A DNA stretch of 64,000 bases from Gallionellaceae bacterium (lineage in GTDB: Bacteria; Pseudomonadota; Gammaproteobacteria; Burkholderiales; Gallionellaceae): positions 1-64,000 of the forward strand of contig JAVBYO010000007.1 in NCBI GenBank assembly GCA_030823955.1. The letters are read 5' to 3'. The notes under the pieces are model-generated. The model was not told the DNA's origin. It saw only the letters and a program-made list of their open reading frames with translations, and made no database searches. Of this stretch, positions 1-9,275 are shown in pieces. How positions within the stretch are numbered: the first letter of the stretch is position 1; each line of letters opens with the position of its first letter. Position numbers and translations under genes: made by a program.

Positions 1-104
1 GCGACAGGCTCCGGGGTGGTGGCGCAGCCGCTCACCAGCACCAGTGCGACGAAGGTCGAAAAGCACTTGATTGCGACTGAAGCGTTGCTGGGCGTATGCG
101 GCAC
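1..104 (-). CDS. N-terminal fragment of a putative lipoprotein
   Basis: A minus-strand reading frame begins with GTG at 104 and runs off the left edge of the window, so only about 34 residues are visible. They include a hydrophobic stretch ending in a lipobox-like LVSGC, followed by ATTPEP, as in lipoproteins anchored through the cysteine. No clear Shine-Dalgarno precedes the GTG, and the frame stays open upstream, so the start is uncertain. The rest of the protein lies outside the window and its function cannot be judged. It would be transcribed divergently from the DUF486 gene at 242. Confidence 0.4.
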   Translation of the reverse strand, partial: MPHTPSNASVAIKCFSTFVALVLVSGCATTPEPV

Positions 105-241
105 GGCTATCCAGTGGTAGTGTCTCGGTGGCGCGATTCTACTTGAAAACAATGCGGTATATCGTGTGACGAACTGGCATAGACGAGCGATTCCCTTTAC
201 CATTCGCCGCCGTTGATAACCGGATCGGGGAGAATTGAAAC

Positions 242-595
242 ATGGGCATGATCTCGCAACCATTGCTGGTGACCGCGCTGATGCTCATCGTCTCCAATCT
301 GTTCATGACTTTTGCCTGGTACGGGCATCTGAAGAATTTCGCGCAATCGCCTTGGTATGTGGCAGCGTTGCTGAGCTGGGGAATCGCGCTGTTCGAATAT
401 CTGCTGCAAGTCCCGGCCAATCGCATCGGCTACACGACGATGGACCTCGGCCAGTTGAAGATATTGCAGGAGGTCATCACCCTGTCGGTGTTCGTGCCGT
501 TCGCGGTGTTGTACATGGGGCAACCGTTGAAGATGGATTATCTGTACGCGGCGTTATGCATGATGGGCGCGGTGTATTTTATTTTTAGAGCGTAA
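242..595 (+). CDS. DUF486 (DMT-like) small membrane protein
   Basis: 117-residue, very hydrophobic protein with about four predicted membrane helices (roughly residues 5-27, 38-56, 68-90 and 97-116). The sequence resembles the DUF486 family, small relatives of the drug/metabolite transporter superfamily. The family's substrate is not known. The ATG at 242 has a GGGGAGA Shine-Dalgarno just upstream. The stop codon lies four bases before mpl, so the two are probably co-transcribed. The family call is from overall pattern and is fairly sure; the transport role is only an inference from the superfamily. Confidence 0.8.
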   Translation: MGMISQPLLVTALMLIVSNLFMTFAWYGHLKNFAQSPWYVAALLSWGIALFEYLLQVPANRIGYTTMDLGQLKILQEVITLSVFVPFAVLYMGQPLKMDYLYAALCMMGAVYFIFRA

Positions 596-599
596 ACAA

Positions 600-1940
600 A
601 TGAGCAAACCAAAACATATTCACATCCTCGGTATCTGCGGCACATTCATGGGGGGTATCGCGGCCATCGCCAAGCAGGCGGGCTATCGCGTCACCGGTTG
701 CGACGCCAACGTCTATCCGCCGATGAGCACACAACTCGAAGCACAGGGCATCGAACTCATCGAAGGTTTCGGTGTGGAGCAACTCGAATTGAAGCCGGAC
801 GTGTTCGTCATCGGCAACGTGGTATCGCGCGGTAATCCGCTGATGGAAGAGATATTGAACCGCAACCTGGCCTACGCATCCGGCCCGCAATGGCTGGCGG
901 ATACCTTGCTGCGCGACAAGTGGGTGCTGGGTGTGGCGGGTACACACGGCAAGACCACCACTACCTCGATGCTGGCGTGGATACTGGAACATGCGGGACT
1001 GAATCCCGGCTTCCTCATCGGCGGCGTGCCGCAGAATTTCGGCATCTCGGCGCGTATCACCGACTCGGCGTTCTTCGTCATCGAAGCGGACGAATATGAC
1101 ACCGCGTTCTTCGACAAACGTTCCAAATTCGTGCACTACCATCCGCGTACCGCGATCTTGAACAACCTCGAATTCGACCACGCCGACATCTTCCCCGACC
1201 TCGCCGCCATCGAGACGCAGTTCCATCATCTGGTGCGCACTGTGCCGGGCAACGGTTTGGTGGTGAGCAACGGACGCGAGGATTCGTTGGTGCGTGTCAT
1301 TCAGCGCGGCTGCTGGTCGCCGGTGGAGAAGTTCGGCAGCAATGACGGCTGGAACATCGATGACAACGAGCAAGTGACGTTCAACGGCAAAGCGCAGGGC
1401 AAGCTGCAATGGGACTTGATGGGCGAACACAACCGCATGAACGCACTGGCGGCTTTGTCCGCCGCGCGCCATGCCGGGGTGCCCGTGGCGCTGGGATTGG
1501 AAGCCTTGTCCGGATTCAAGAACGTGAAGCGCCGCATGGAAGTGCGCGGCACGGTCAACGGCATCACCGTGTATGACGACTTCGCGCACCACCCCACCGC
1601 CATCGACACCACTGTTGCCGGGCTGCGCCGCAAGGTGGGTAAGGTGCGTATCCTCGCCGTGCTGGAGCCGCGCTCCAACACCATGAAGTTGGGGGTGATG
1701 AAAGATGCGCTGCCCGGCAGCCTGAAAGATGCCGACCTGACTTTCTGTTATGCCGGAAACCTGGGCTGGGATGCGCGCGGCGCACTGGCTCCGCTGGGTG
1801 ACAAGGCGGTGGTGAAAGACGATCTCGGCGAACTCATTGAAGCCATCGCCAGCGTGGCGAAGTCGGGTGACCAGATCCTGGTGATGAGCAACGGCGGCTT
1901 CGGCGGCATACACGAGAAATTGTTGAAGCGTCTTGCCTAG
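600..1940 (+). CDS. mpl: UDP-N-acetylmuramate:L-Ala-gamma-D-Glu-meso-DAP ligase
   Basis: Mpl is a cytoplasmic ATP-dependent ligase of the Mur family. It re-attaches the recycled tripeptide L-Ala-gamma-D-Glu-meso-DAP to UDP-MurNAc, feeding old peptidoglycan peptides back into precursor synthesis. The 446-residue protein has the usual family length. It shows the N-terminal Rossmann start (IHILGICGTFMGG) and the Mur P-loop GTHGKTTT at about residues 114-121. The central EADEYDTAFFDKRSK segment and the DDFAHHPTA motif are also present. It follows the DUF486 gene by four bases. Together with amgK and murU at the other end of the window it indicates active wall recycling. Confidence 0.95.
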   Translation: MSKPKHIHILGICGTFMGGIAAIAKQAGYRVTGCDANVYPPMSTQLEAQGIELIEGFGVEQLELKPDVFVIGNVVSRGNPLMEEILNRNLAYASGPQWLADTLLRDKWVLGVAGTHGKTTTTSMLAWILEHAGLNPGFLIGGVPQNFGISARITDSAFFVIEADEYDTAFFDKRSKFVHYHPRTAILNNLEFDHADIFPDLAAIETQFHHLVRTVPGNGLVVSNGREDSLVRVIQRGCWSPVEKFGSNDGWNIDDNEQVTFNGKAQGKLQWDLMGEHNRMNALAALSAARHAGVPVALGLEALSGFKNVKRRMEVRGTVNGITVYDDFAHHPTAIDTTVAGLRRKVGKVRILAVLEPRSNTMKLGVMKDALPGSLKDADLTFCYAGNLGWDARGALAPLGDKAVVKDDLGELIEAIASVAKSGDQILVMSNGGFGGIHEKLLKRLA

Positions 1941-2013
1941 AGCGTAGCCATGTCCGGTTGAGTAGTCGGGGTTGTTCCATAGATGCAATTTAATTTGCTT
2001 AGGGGAGATACAC

Positions 2014-2838
2014 ATGGCAGGTCAACCGGAAATCACCAACATGGCATTGTTCTGCGATTTTGAGAACGTGGCGCTGGGCGTGCGCGACGCCAAATACGCG
2101 CAGTTCGACATCAAGAAAGTGCTGGAACGCCTGTTGCTCAAGGGCAGCATCGTGGTCAAGAAAGCCTATTGCGACTGGGACCGCTACAAGGAATTCAAGG
2201 CCACCATGCACGAGGCCGCCTTCGAGCTGATCGAGATCCCGCATGTGCGACAAAGCGGCAAGAACTCCGCCGACATCCGTATGGTCGTCGATGCCCTCGA
2301 TCTCTGCTACACCAAAGCCCACGTCGATACCTTCGTCATCATCAGCGGCGATTCCGATTTTTCGCCGCTGGTGTCCAAGCTGCGCGAGAACAACAAATAT
2401 GTCATCGGCATCGGCGTGAAAGATTCGACCTCGGACTTGCTGAGTGCCAACTGCGACGAATTCATCTTCTACGACGACCTTGTGCGCGTGCAGGAAGCCA
2501 AGAAGAAACAAGCTGCGAAAAAAGCACCGGCCAAGAAAAAGGCGGAAGCAACCAAGCCTGCGGAAGACAAAGGCGACGAAGACAAGAAACAGGAAGCGAT
2601 GGACTTTTTGGTCGAAACCGTCGAGGGACTCATCTCCGAACGCGGATCCGACGAAAAGCTCTGGGGTTCCATGGTCAAACCCACCATGCAACGCCGCCGC
2701 CCCGGCTTCAATGAAACCTACTACGGCTACCGCTCATTCAAAGAGCTGATCGAGGACGCGCAGAAGCACAAGCTGGTCGTGCTGGTGAAGGATGAGAAGT
2801 CGGGGCAATACACGATTCGGTTGCCTGCGGCGGATTGA
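2014..2838 (+). CDS. NYN-domain protein with C-terminal OST-HTH/LOTUS domain
   Basis: 274 residues from an ATG with an AGGGGAGA ribosome site; an in-frame start at 1972 lacks one. Residues about 8-160 form a NYN (PIN-like) ribonuclease domain. The acidic residues expected to bind metal are visible: D15 in CDFEN, D87 and D93 in ADIRMVVDALD, and D113/D115 in SGDSDF. A Lys/Ala-rich linker (about 160-192) leads to an OST-HTH/LOTUS-type domain (about 193-270), a fold linked to RNA binding. The architecture is like LabA/limkain-b1 relatives. RNA cleavage is predicted from family; the target is unknown. The next gene starts 45 bases downstream, so joint transcription is possible. Confidence 0.85.
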   Translation: MAGQPEITNMALFCDFENVALGVRDAKYAQFDIKKVLERLLLKGSIVVKKAYCDWDRYKEFKATMHEAAFELIEIPHVRQSGKNSADIRMVVDALDLCYTKAHVDTFVIISGDSDFSPLVSKLRENNKYVIGIGVKDSTSDLLSANCDEFIFYDDLVRVQEAKKKQAAKKAPAKKKAEATKPAEDKGDEDKKQEAMDFLVETVEGLISERGSDEKLWGSMVKPTMQRRRPGFNETYYGYRSFKELIEDAQKHKLVVLVKDEKSGQYTIRLPAAD

Positions 2839-2883
2839 CGAAATACAGCAACTAAATTTTTAACGAATTAAGGATTAAAAACG

Positions 2884-3843
2884 ATGTCAGAGCCTTGTCC
2901 TGTATGTCATTCACCACTTAAGGAGAAGCGTCCCTATATCGACGGTCGGGATGGAGCGTACTTCTCTTGCCCACTATGTGGCGAGTTTGTTCTTTCTGAA
3001 AGCCTTATTGCTACACTTCCATATACGCATCAAGAACATAAAGAGGCGGCAGCAAAAATTAGCCATGCACTTAGAACAATGCAACAGACAAATGAAGGAG
3101 CGGAGCTATATACAAATACAGTCCAAGAAATATTGAAAAGACCGCTGCCTCGACCAAAAGAACAAGCCGATTTGCTGATTCGGTGGCTAGCCGAAAACGT
3201 TGAGGGTCCAGGCAAGACGAAATGGATTGAACCTAGTACGCATAGCTCAATAATAGGGGCAAACTCGCCAGAGGGTTTTGCGATGATTGTTCGTCACCTA
3301 TTTGATATCGGATTGGTAACGGGGAATCTCTCTGAGGCTATGGGCGCTCCAGGAAGAGCGCACGCCACGCTGTCATTTGATGGCTGGGACTATTACGAAA
3401 GATTGCTACAAGGTGGTACTGGATACCGAAAGGCATTCATGGCAATGAAGTTCGGTGATGCTGTCTTAGATCAAGTTCTGGAAAATATTTTTAAGCCAAG
3501 TGCGAAACAAGCGGGCTTTGACCTGTATCGACTTGATGATCAGCCAAGGGCGGGGCTTATTGATGATCGTTTGCGAGTTGAAATTCAAGCATCAGACTTT
3601 TTAATTGCAGACTTAACTCATGACAATCTTGGTGCATATTGGGAGGCCGGATATGCAGAAGGACTAGGTAAACCCGTCATCTATACGTGTGAAAAGCATA
3701 AATTTGAAGAGCAAAAAACACACTTCGATACAAACCACCACCTGACGATAATCTGGAATAAAGATTCTCCTGAGGAGGCTGGTGAAAGATTGAAGGCAAC
3801 TATCCGAGCAACGCTTCCGCAATTCGCTAAGCAGGAAGATTAA
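2884..3843 (+). CDS. Zinc-ribbon protein with nucleoside deoxyribosyltransferase-like (DRHyd/TIR-like) domain
   Basis: 319 residues, not a recognised named protein. C5/C8 and C29/C32 make a plausible zinc ribbon. A largely helical middle (about 50-175) ends in LSFDGWDYYERL, as in some winged-helix modules. Residues about 181-319 form a Rossmann-like domain with IADLTHDN (241-248) and YWEAGYAEGLGKPVI (252-266), resembling nucleoside 2-deoxyribosyltransferase-like hydrolases; E254 is the likely catalytic acid. Such domains occur as nucleotide-hydrolysing effectors in bacterial conflict systems, but that role is inference here. Base composition looks clearly more AT-rich than both neighbours, suggesting transfer. 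It sits alone between the NYN gene and argS. Confidence 0.6.
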   Translation: MSEPCPVCHSPLKEKRPYIDGRDGAYFSCPLCGEFVLSESLIATLPYTHQEHKEAAAKISHALRTMQQTNEGAELYTNTVQEILKRPLPRPKEQADLLIRWLAENVEGPGKTKWIEPSTHSSIIGANSPEGFAMIVRHLFDIGLVTGNLSEAMGAPGRAHATLSFDGWDYYERLLQGGTGYRKAFMAMKFGDAVLDQVLENIFKPSAKQAGFDLYRLDDQPRAGLIDDRLRVEIQASDFLIADLTHDNLGAYWEAGYAEGLGKPVIYTCEKHKFEEQKTHFDTNHHLTIIWNKDSPEEAGERLKATIRATLPQFAKQED

Positions 3844-3861
3844 TCAGTCTTCCTCAGATGC

Positions 3862-3867
3862 TATAAT
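3862..3867 (+). promoter_or_regulatory. Probable -10 box of the argS promoter
   Basis: A perfect TATAAT lies 27 bases upstream of the argS start, in the short gap after the preceding gene. No good -35 hexamer is visible at the right spacing. The gap is followed by GAAGGCG, a likely ribosome site. It would give argS its own promoter, separate from the AT-richer gene upstream. Confidence 0.5.
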
Positions 3868-3894
3868 CCGCGCCTCTTTTGAAGGCGTAAAGCA

Positions 3895-5571
3895 ATGTCC
3901 GCAGTCCTGAATTTCAAATCCCATTTATCTGATCTGTTCGCGCAGGCTTTGCGCGAGGTTGCGCCTGACCATGAAGGTGCGACCGTCCTCATCGAACGTC
4001 CCAAACAAGCCTCGCATGGCGATTACGCCTGTAATCTGGCGATGCAACTGGCCAAGCCCCTGCGCAAATCACCACGTGACATCGCCAATGCACTGATTGC
4101 GGCGCTGCCGAAATCCGAAGTGATCGAGAAAGTCGAGATCGCGGGGGCGGGTTTCATCAACGTGTTCATCACCACCGCTGCCAAGCAGGATGTGGTGCAT
4201 GGCGTGTTGCAGGCGGGCGCAGGTTACGGTCATGTGCATGTCGGGCAAGGGCGCAAGGTGGGGGTGGAGTTCGTCTCCGCCAACCCGACCGGGCCATTGC
4301 ATGTCGGCCACGGTCGCGGTGCGGCGGTGGGAGATTGTTTGTGCAATGTGTTGCACGCGGCGGGCTGGAACGTGACGCGCGAGTTTTACTACAACGATGC
4401 GGGTGCGCAGATCGACAACCTCACGCTGTCGGTGCAGTTGCGCTGCAAAGGCGTCACGCCGGACGATGCGTCCTGGCCGGAGTCCGGCTATCGCGGCGAT
4501 TACATCATGGATGTGGCGCGCAGCTACATGGCGAAAGAAACCGTGGAAGCGGACGATCAACATACGACGGGCAAAGGTGATGTGAACGACGCCGAAGCCA
4601 TCCGCCATTTCGCCGTGGCCTATCTGCGCCGCGAGCAGGACTTGGATTTGCGCGCGTTTCAGGTGGAGTTCGATGTGTTCTCGCTGGAGTCCGCGCTGTA
4701 CACCGAGGGCAAGGTGGAAGCGACAGTGCAGAAGCTCATCGCCAGCGGCCACACTTACGAGCAGGAAGGCGCGCTGTGGTTGCGCACCACCGATTTCGGC
4801 GATGACAAAGACCGCGTGATGCGCAAGAGCGACGGCGGCTACACCTATTTCGTGCCGGACGTGGCTTACCATCTGGAAAAATGGAAGCGCGGTTTTGTGC
4901 GTGTCATCAACGAGCAGGGTTCCGATCACCACAGCACCATTACCCGTGTGCGCGCCGGTTTGCAGGCGCTGGATGCGGGCATCCCCAAAGGCTGGCCGGA
5001 CTATGTGCTGCACCAGATGGTGACGGTGTTGAAGAACGGTGAAGAGGTGAAGATCTCCAAGCGCGCGGGCAGCTATGTCACGCTGCGCGATCTGATCGAC
5101 GAAGTAGGTTGCGACGCGACGCGTTATTTCCTCGCCGCGCGCCATCCCGATTCGCAACTAGTGTTCGATATCGATTTGGCAAAATCGCAGAGCAACGATA
5201 ATCCAGTGTATTACATCCAGTACGCCCACGCCCGTATCAGTACGGTACTGGCGCAATGGGGTGGGGAGCGGAACTCTTTGCTGGTTGCCGATGTCAGTGT
5301 GCTGGATAGCGAATACGAGACTGCGCTGTTGCAGCGCATGATCGATTATCCGCAGGTGATCGAAGCGGCGGCACAAGAGCTTGCGCCGCATCTGGTTGCT
5401 TTCTATCTCAAAGAATTGGCAGCAGATTTTCACAGCTACTATAATGCCTCGCGCTTTCTGGTCGAGGACGAGAAACTCAAGCTGGCACGGCTGGCATTGA
5501 TCGCCGCCGTGGCGCAGACGATCAAGAATGGTCTGGCGCTGCTCGGTGTGAGTGCGCCGGAGAAGATGTAG
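3895..5571 (+). CDS. argS: Arginyl-tRNA synthetase
   Basis: Class I aminoacyl-tRNA synthetase charging tRNA-Arg in the cytoplasm. The 558-residue protein shows the N-terminal Add-1 domain, with [10 protein letters not shown] near residue 41. The HIGH signature appears as [12 protein letters not shown] (HVGH at 136-139). A KMSKS-like loop reads [14 protein letters not shown]. The C-terminal DALR anticodon-binding domain carries [13 protein letters not shown]. Length and motif order are normal. The gene has its own -10 box and is followed 47 bases later by the SPOR protein gene. Confidence 0.97.
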   Translation: MSAVLNFKSHLSDLFAQALREVAPDHEGATVLIERPKQASHGDYACNLAMQLAKPLRKSPRDIANALIAALPKSEVIEKVEIAGAGFINVFITTAAKQDVVHGVLQAGAGYGHVHVGQGRKVGVEFVSANPTGPLHVGHGRGAAVGDCLCNVLHAAGWNVTREFYYNDAGAQIDNLTLSVQLRCKGVTPDDASWPESGYRGDYIMDVARSYMAKETVEADDQHTTGKGDVNDAEAIRHFAVAYLRREQDLDLRAFQVEFDVFSLESALYTEGKVEATVQKLIASGHTYEQEGALWLRTTDFGDDKDRVMRKSDGGYTYFVPDVAYHLEKWKRGFVRVINEQGSDHHSTITRVRAGLQALDAGIPKGWPDYVLHQMVTVLKNGEEVKISKRAGSYVTLRDLIDEVGCDATRYFLAARHPDSQLVFDIDLAKSQSNDNPVYYIQYAHARISTVLAQWGGERNSLLVADVSVLDSEYETALLQRMIDYPQVIEAAAQELAPHLVAFYLKELAADFHSYYNASRFLVEDEKLKLARLALIAAVAQTIKNGLALLGVSAPEKM

Positions 5572-5618
5572 GCGTTACAGGTTTGGGCTGTAGGCGCGTT
5601 TAACTTGAAGGATGGTCA

Positions 5619-6236
5619 ATGAGCAAGAGCACTAAAGGCGGTGGAGGTTCGGGCAAGGGCGGTTCATTGTTCGCCGGCATCGTGCTGGGCATGGTGCTTG
5701 GTCTGATGGTGGCGGGTGCGGTGGCGTGGTACATCACCGCCAAGAATCCCGCCTCGTTCGCGGATAAAGGGGTGCCAGAGGCGGGCAAGCCGGAGGTGAA
5801 GGGCGAACCGCTGCCGGCGCAGGCCAAATCCGTATCGGCCAGTGCGCCGGTGGCGGCTTCCGGGGTGAGAGAACAACCCAAACAGCATTTCGAGTTTTAC
5901 AAAGTGTTGACCGATAACAGGGCGGACGGCGGTGTGCCGCGCAGCGCGGAGAAGGCGCCTGTTGCGGCCAAAGAACCGGCCAAGGCAGCCGTGAGCAAAG
6001 AGACGTTCTATGTGCAGGCGGGATCGTTCAGCAATGTGAGCGATGCCGAAAAGTTGAAAGCGAAGCTGGCATTGCTGGGGCTGGAGGCGAGTCTGCGTTC
6101 GGTTGAACTGCCCGACAAGGGTACGTATCACCGTGTGCGTCTGGGGCCGTTCAAAGGCGGCGACGAGCTGGACAAGGCGATGGCATTGTTGAAACAGAAT
6201 GGTGTGGCGAATGCCACGCCGATGAAGGCACAATAA
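5619..6236 (+). CDS. SPOR-domain membrane protein (FtsN-like)
   Basis: 205 residues. A Gly/Ser/Lys-rich cytoplasmic N-terminus (1-16) precedes one membrane helix (about 17-41). A Pro/Ala-rich periplasmic linker follows, and a C-terminal SPOR domain (about 128-203) opens with FYVQAGSFSNVSDAEKLK. SPOR domains bind denuded glycan strands at the division septum, so a role in septal peptidoglycan work is expected. The layout (short cytoplasmic tail, one helix, linker, SPOR) is that of FtsN-type proteins, and genes of this kind often follow argS in betaproteobacteria. Whether it is the essential FtsN cannot be told from sequence alone. Confidence 0.85.
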   Translation: MSKSTKGGGGSGKGGSLFAGIVLGMVLGLMVAGAVAWYITAKNPASFADKGVPEAGKPEVKGEPLPAQAKSVSASAPVAASGVREQPKQHFEFYKVLTDNRADGGVPRSAEKAPVAAKEPAKAAVSKETFYVQAGSFSNVSDAEKLKAKLALLGLEASLRSVELPDKGTYHRVRLGPFKGGDELDKAMALLKQNGVANATPMKAQ

Positions 6237-6252
6237 ACCCCAAGGAGATGAT

Positions 6253-6876
6253 ATGAAACTCTTGCAACGATTGTTCGCAGTGGCACTGTTGGTGTTGTCC
6301 GCGCAGGCTTTGGCCGAGGCGCAACTGGGACGTGACTACAAGGAACTCAGTCCCGGACAGCCCACGCGCAGCGGGGACAAGATCGAAGTGCTGGAATTCT
6401 TCTTCTACGGCTGTTCACATTGTTACCATCTGCATCCGCAGTTGAGCGCATGGGAGAAGAAGATGCCCAAAGATGTCGATCTGCAATATGTGCCGGTCAT
6501 CTTCCGCGATTCTTGGGAGCCAATGGCGCGAACGTTCTACGCGATGGAAGCGCTGGGTCAGCCGTTGCGTCTGCACGACGAGCTGTTCAGCGCCTGGAAC
6601 GTGAGCAACATCGTGCTGGATAAAGAAGCGGATATTCTGGACTTCGTCGCGCAGCGCGGTATCGATCGCGCCAAGTTCTCGGCAGCCTACAATTCGTTCG
6701 CCTTGAGCAGCAAGATCAACCGTAGCAAGCAGATGCTGCAGGATTATGGCATCCGTGGCACTCCCACACTGGTGGTGGGCGGCAAATATGTCATCACTGG
6801 TCTGACGCCTGAAGTCACCATCCAGGTGCTGAACGATGTGATCGCCAAAGTGCGCAAGGAACGCAGCAAGCACTGA
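6253..6876 (+). CDS. dsbA: Thiol:disulfide interchange protein DsbA
   Basis: Periplasmic thioredoxin-fold oxidase that introduces disulfides into exported proteins. 207 residues with a Sec signal peptide (about 1-22, ending AQALAEA). The redox centre is FFYGCSHC, with active-site CSHC at 54-57, and the cis-proline loop is RGTPTLVVGG. It starts 16 bases after the SPOR gene with an AAGGAGATG ribosome site. Its stop overlaps the next start (TGATG), so the downstream dehydrogenase is probably translationally coupled. LptD, encoded later in the window, is a typical client of this pathway. Confidence 0.95.
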   Translation: MKLLQRLFAVALLVLSAQALAEAQLGRDYKELSPGQPTRSGDKIEVLEFFFYGCSHCYHLHPQLSAWEKKMPKDVDLQYVPVIFRDSWEPMARTFYAMEALGQPLRLHDELFSAWNVSNIVLDKEADILDFVAQRGIDRAKFSAAYNSFALSSKINRSKQMLQDYGIRGTPTLVVGGKYVITGLTPEVTIQVLNDVIAKVRKERSKH

Positions 6877-7727
6877 TGAAGGTCGTCATCACTGGCGCGT
6901 CGAGTGGCCTCGGTCTGGCCCTCGCGCGCCATTATCTTGAGCGCGGCGCAACCGTCGCCGCCTGTGCCCGCCGCTCCGAATTGCTGCAAAGCCTGGCGGC
7001 GGAATTTCCCGGAAAAGTTTTTTGTTACGCGCTGGATGTGCGCGATATCGCCGCCCTCCAACATGCGGCGGAAGATTTCATGGCGCGCGTCGGTGTACCG
7101 GACATCGTTATCGCCAACGCGGGCGTGAGCCGCGGTACGCTCACCGAATATGCCGAAGACCTCGACGCCTTTCAGCAAGTGATAGACATCAATGTGCTGG
7201 GTATGGTGAAGACCTTCCAACCGTTTCTGGCAGCGATGCGTGCGGCAGCCCTCACCCCCAGCCCCTCTGATGAAACTATTAGCCATTCGACTAAGCCCGC
7301 AAGCGGGCAAGTCGCTGGTTATCCCAGAGGGCGAGGGGGGCACTTCACGCTGGTGGGCATCGCCAGCGTGGCGGGCTTTCGCGGCCTGCCCGGTTCGGGC
7401 GCTTACTCCGCTTCCAAGGCGGCCGCGATCTCGTATCTCGAATCGTTGCGTGTGGAGTTGCATGGCAGCGGGGTGAACGTGGTGACGCTGTGCCCCGGCT
7501 ACATCAAGACGCCGATGACCGATGTGAACACCTATCCGATGCCGTTCATTCTGGAAGCCGATGAAGCCGCACGCCGCATGGCGCGTGTCATCGAATCCGG
7601 CAAGTCGTTCGCCGTGGTGCCTTGGCAGATGGGAATGGTGGGATGGTTGCTGAAGTGCTTGCCGAACTGGCTGTATGACTTTGCCTTCAGCAAAGCGCCG
7701 CATAAATCGAGAAAAACCAGTATCTAA
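6876..7727 (+). CDS. Short-chain dehydrogenase/reductase carrying an in-frame palindromic insert
   Basis: NAD(P)-dependent SDR of unknown substrate. The cofactor motif TGASSGLG is at 6-13, NAG at 81-83, catalytic S164 in GIASVAG, and YSASK at 177-181. At 283 residues it is about 30 longer than a classical SDR. The extra length is residues about 125-154, between the helix ending FLAAMRAA and the strand HFTLV. That stretch has no SDR similarity: it is the translation of a DNA palindrome at 7249-7340 and keeps the frame open. The insert falls at a surface turn ahead of the catalytic strand, so activity may survive. The start overlaps the dsbA stop. Confidence 0.88.
   Translation: MKVVITGASSGLGLALARHYLERGATVAACARRSELLQSLAAEFPGKVFCYALDVRDIAALQHAAEDFMARVGVPDIVIANAGVSRGTLTEYAEDLDAFQQVIDINVLGMVKTFQPFLAAMRAAALTPSPSDETISHSTKPASGQVAGYPRGRGGHFTLVGIASVAGFRGLPGSGAYSASKAAAISYLESLRVELHGSGVNVVTLCPGYIKTPMTDVNTYPMPFILEADEAARRMARVIESGKSFAVVPWQMGMVGWLLKCLPNWLYDFAFSKAPHKSRKTSI
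7249..7340 (+). repeat. Palindromic repeat inserted in frame in the SDR gene
   Basis: About 90 bases form a long imperfect palindrome. The outer arms are C-rich on the left (7249-7268) and G-rich on the right (7326-7340). The core has CGACT (7288-7292) and GCCCGC (7295-7300), two loop bases, then GCGGGC (7303-7308) and AGTCG (7310-7314). The core CCCGCAAGCGGG and the outer CCCTCACCCC/GAGGGG arms match the element at 56892-56930. It contains no stop in the SDR frame. Confidence 0.8.
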
Positions 7728-7747
7728 GACCGTGCGGAACAAGTCCT

Positions 7748-7809
7748 CCGTTCGTGGTGAGCTTGTCGAACCATGAATGAATGTGCTTCGACAGACTCAG
7801 GACGAACGG
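7748..7809. repeat. Large inverted repeat between convergent SDR and gatB genes
   Basis: The left arm begins CCGTTCGTGGTGAGCTTGTC and the right arm ends GACTCAGGACGAACGG. The arms pair over roughly 25 positions with a few mismatches. The type, built on GTGAGCTTGTCGAAC, is a dispersed repeat seen in many proteobacterial genomes (general knowledge). It occupies nearly the whole gap between two convergent stops and could act as a bidirectional terminator; there is no T-run. Confidence 0.75.
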
Positions 7810-7814
7810 TTGCC

Positions 7815-9266
<1,452 letters not shown>

Positions 9267-9275
9267 GTGATTTCC

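Noticed and set aside
585-2015. A 476-codon minus-strand frame over mpl
   Set aside because: mpl is complete with its P-loop on the plus strand; the antisense product has no recognisable feature.
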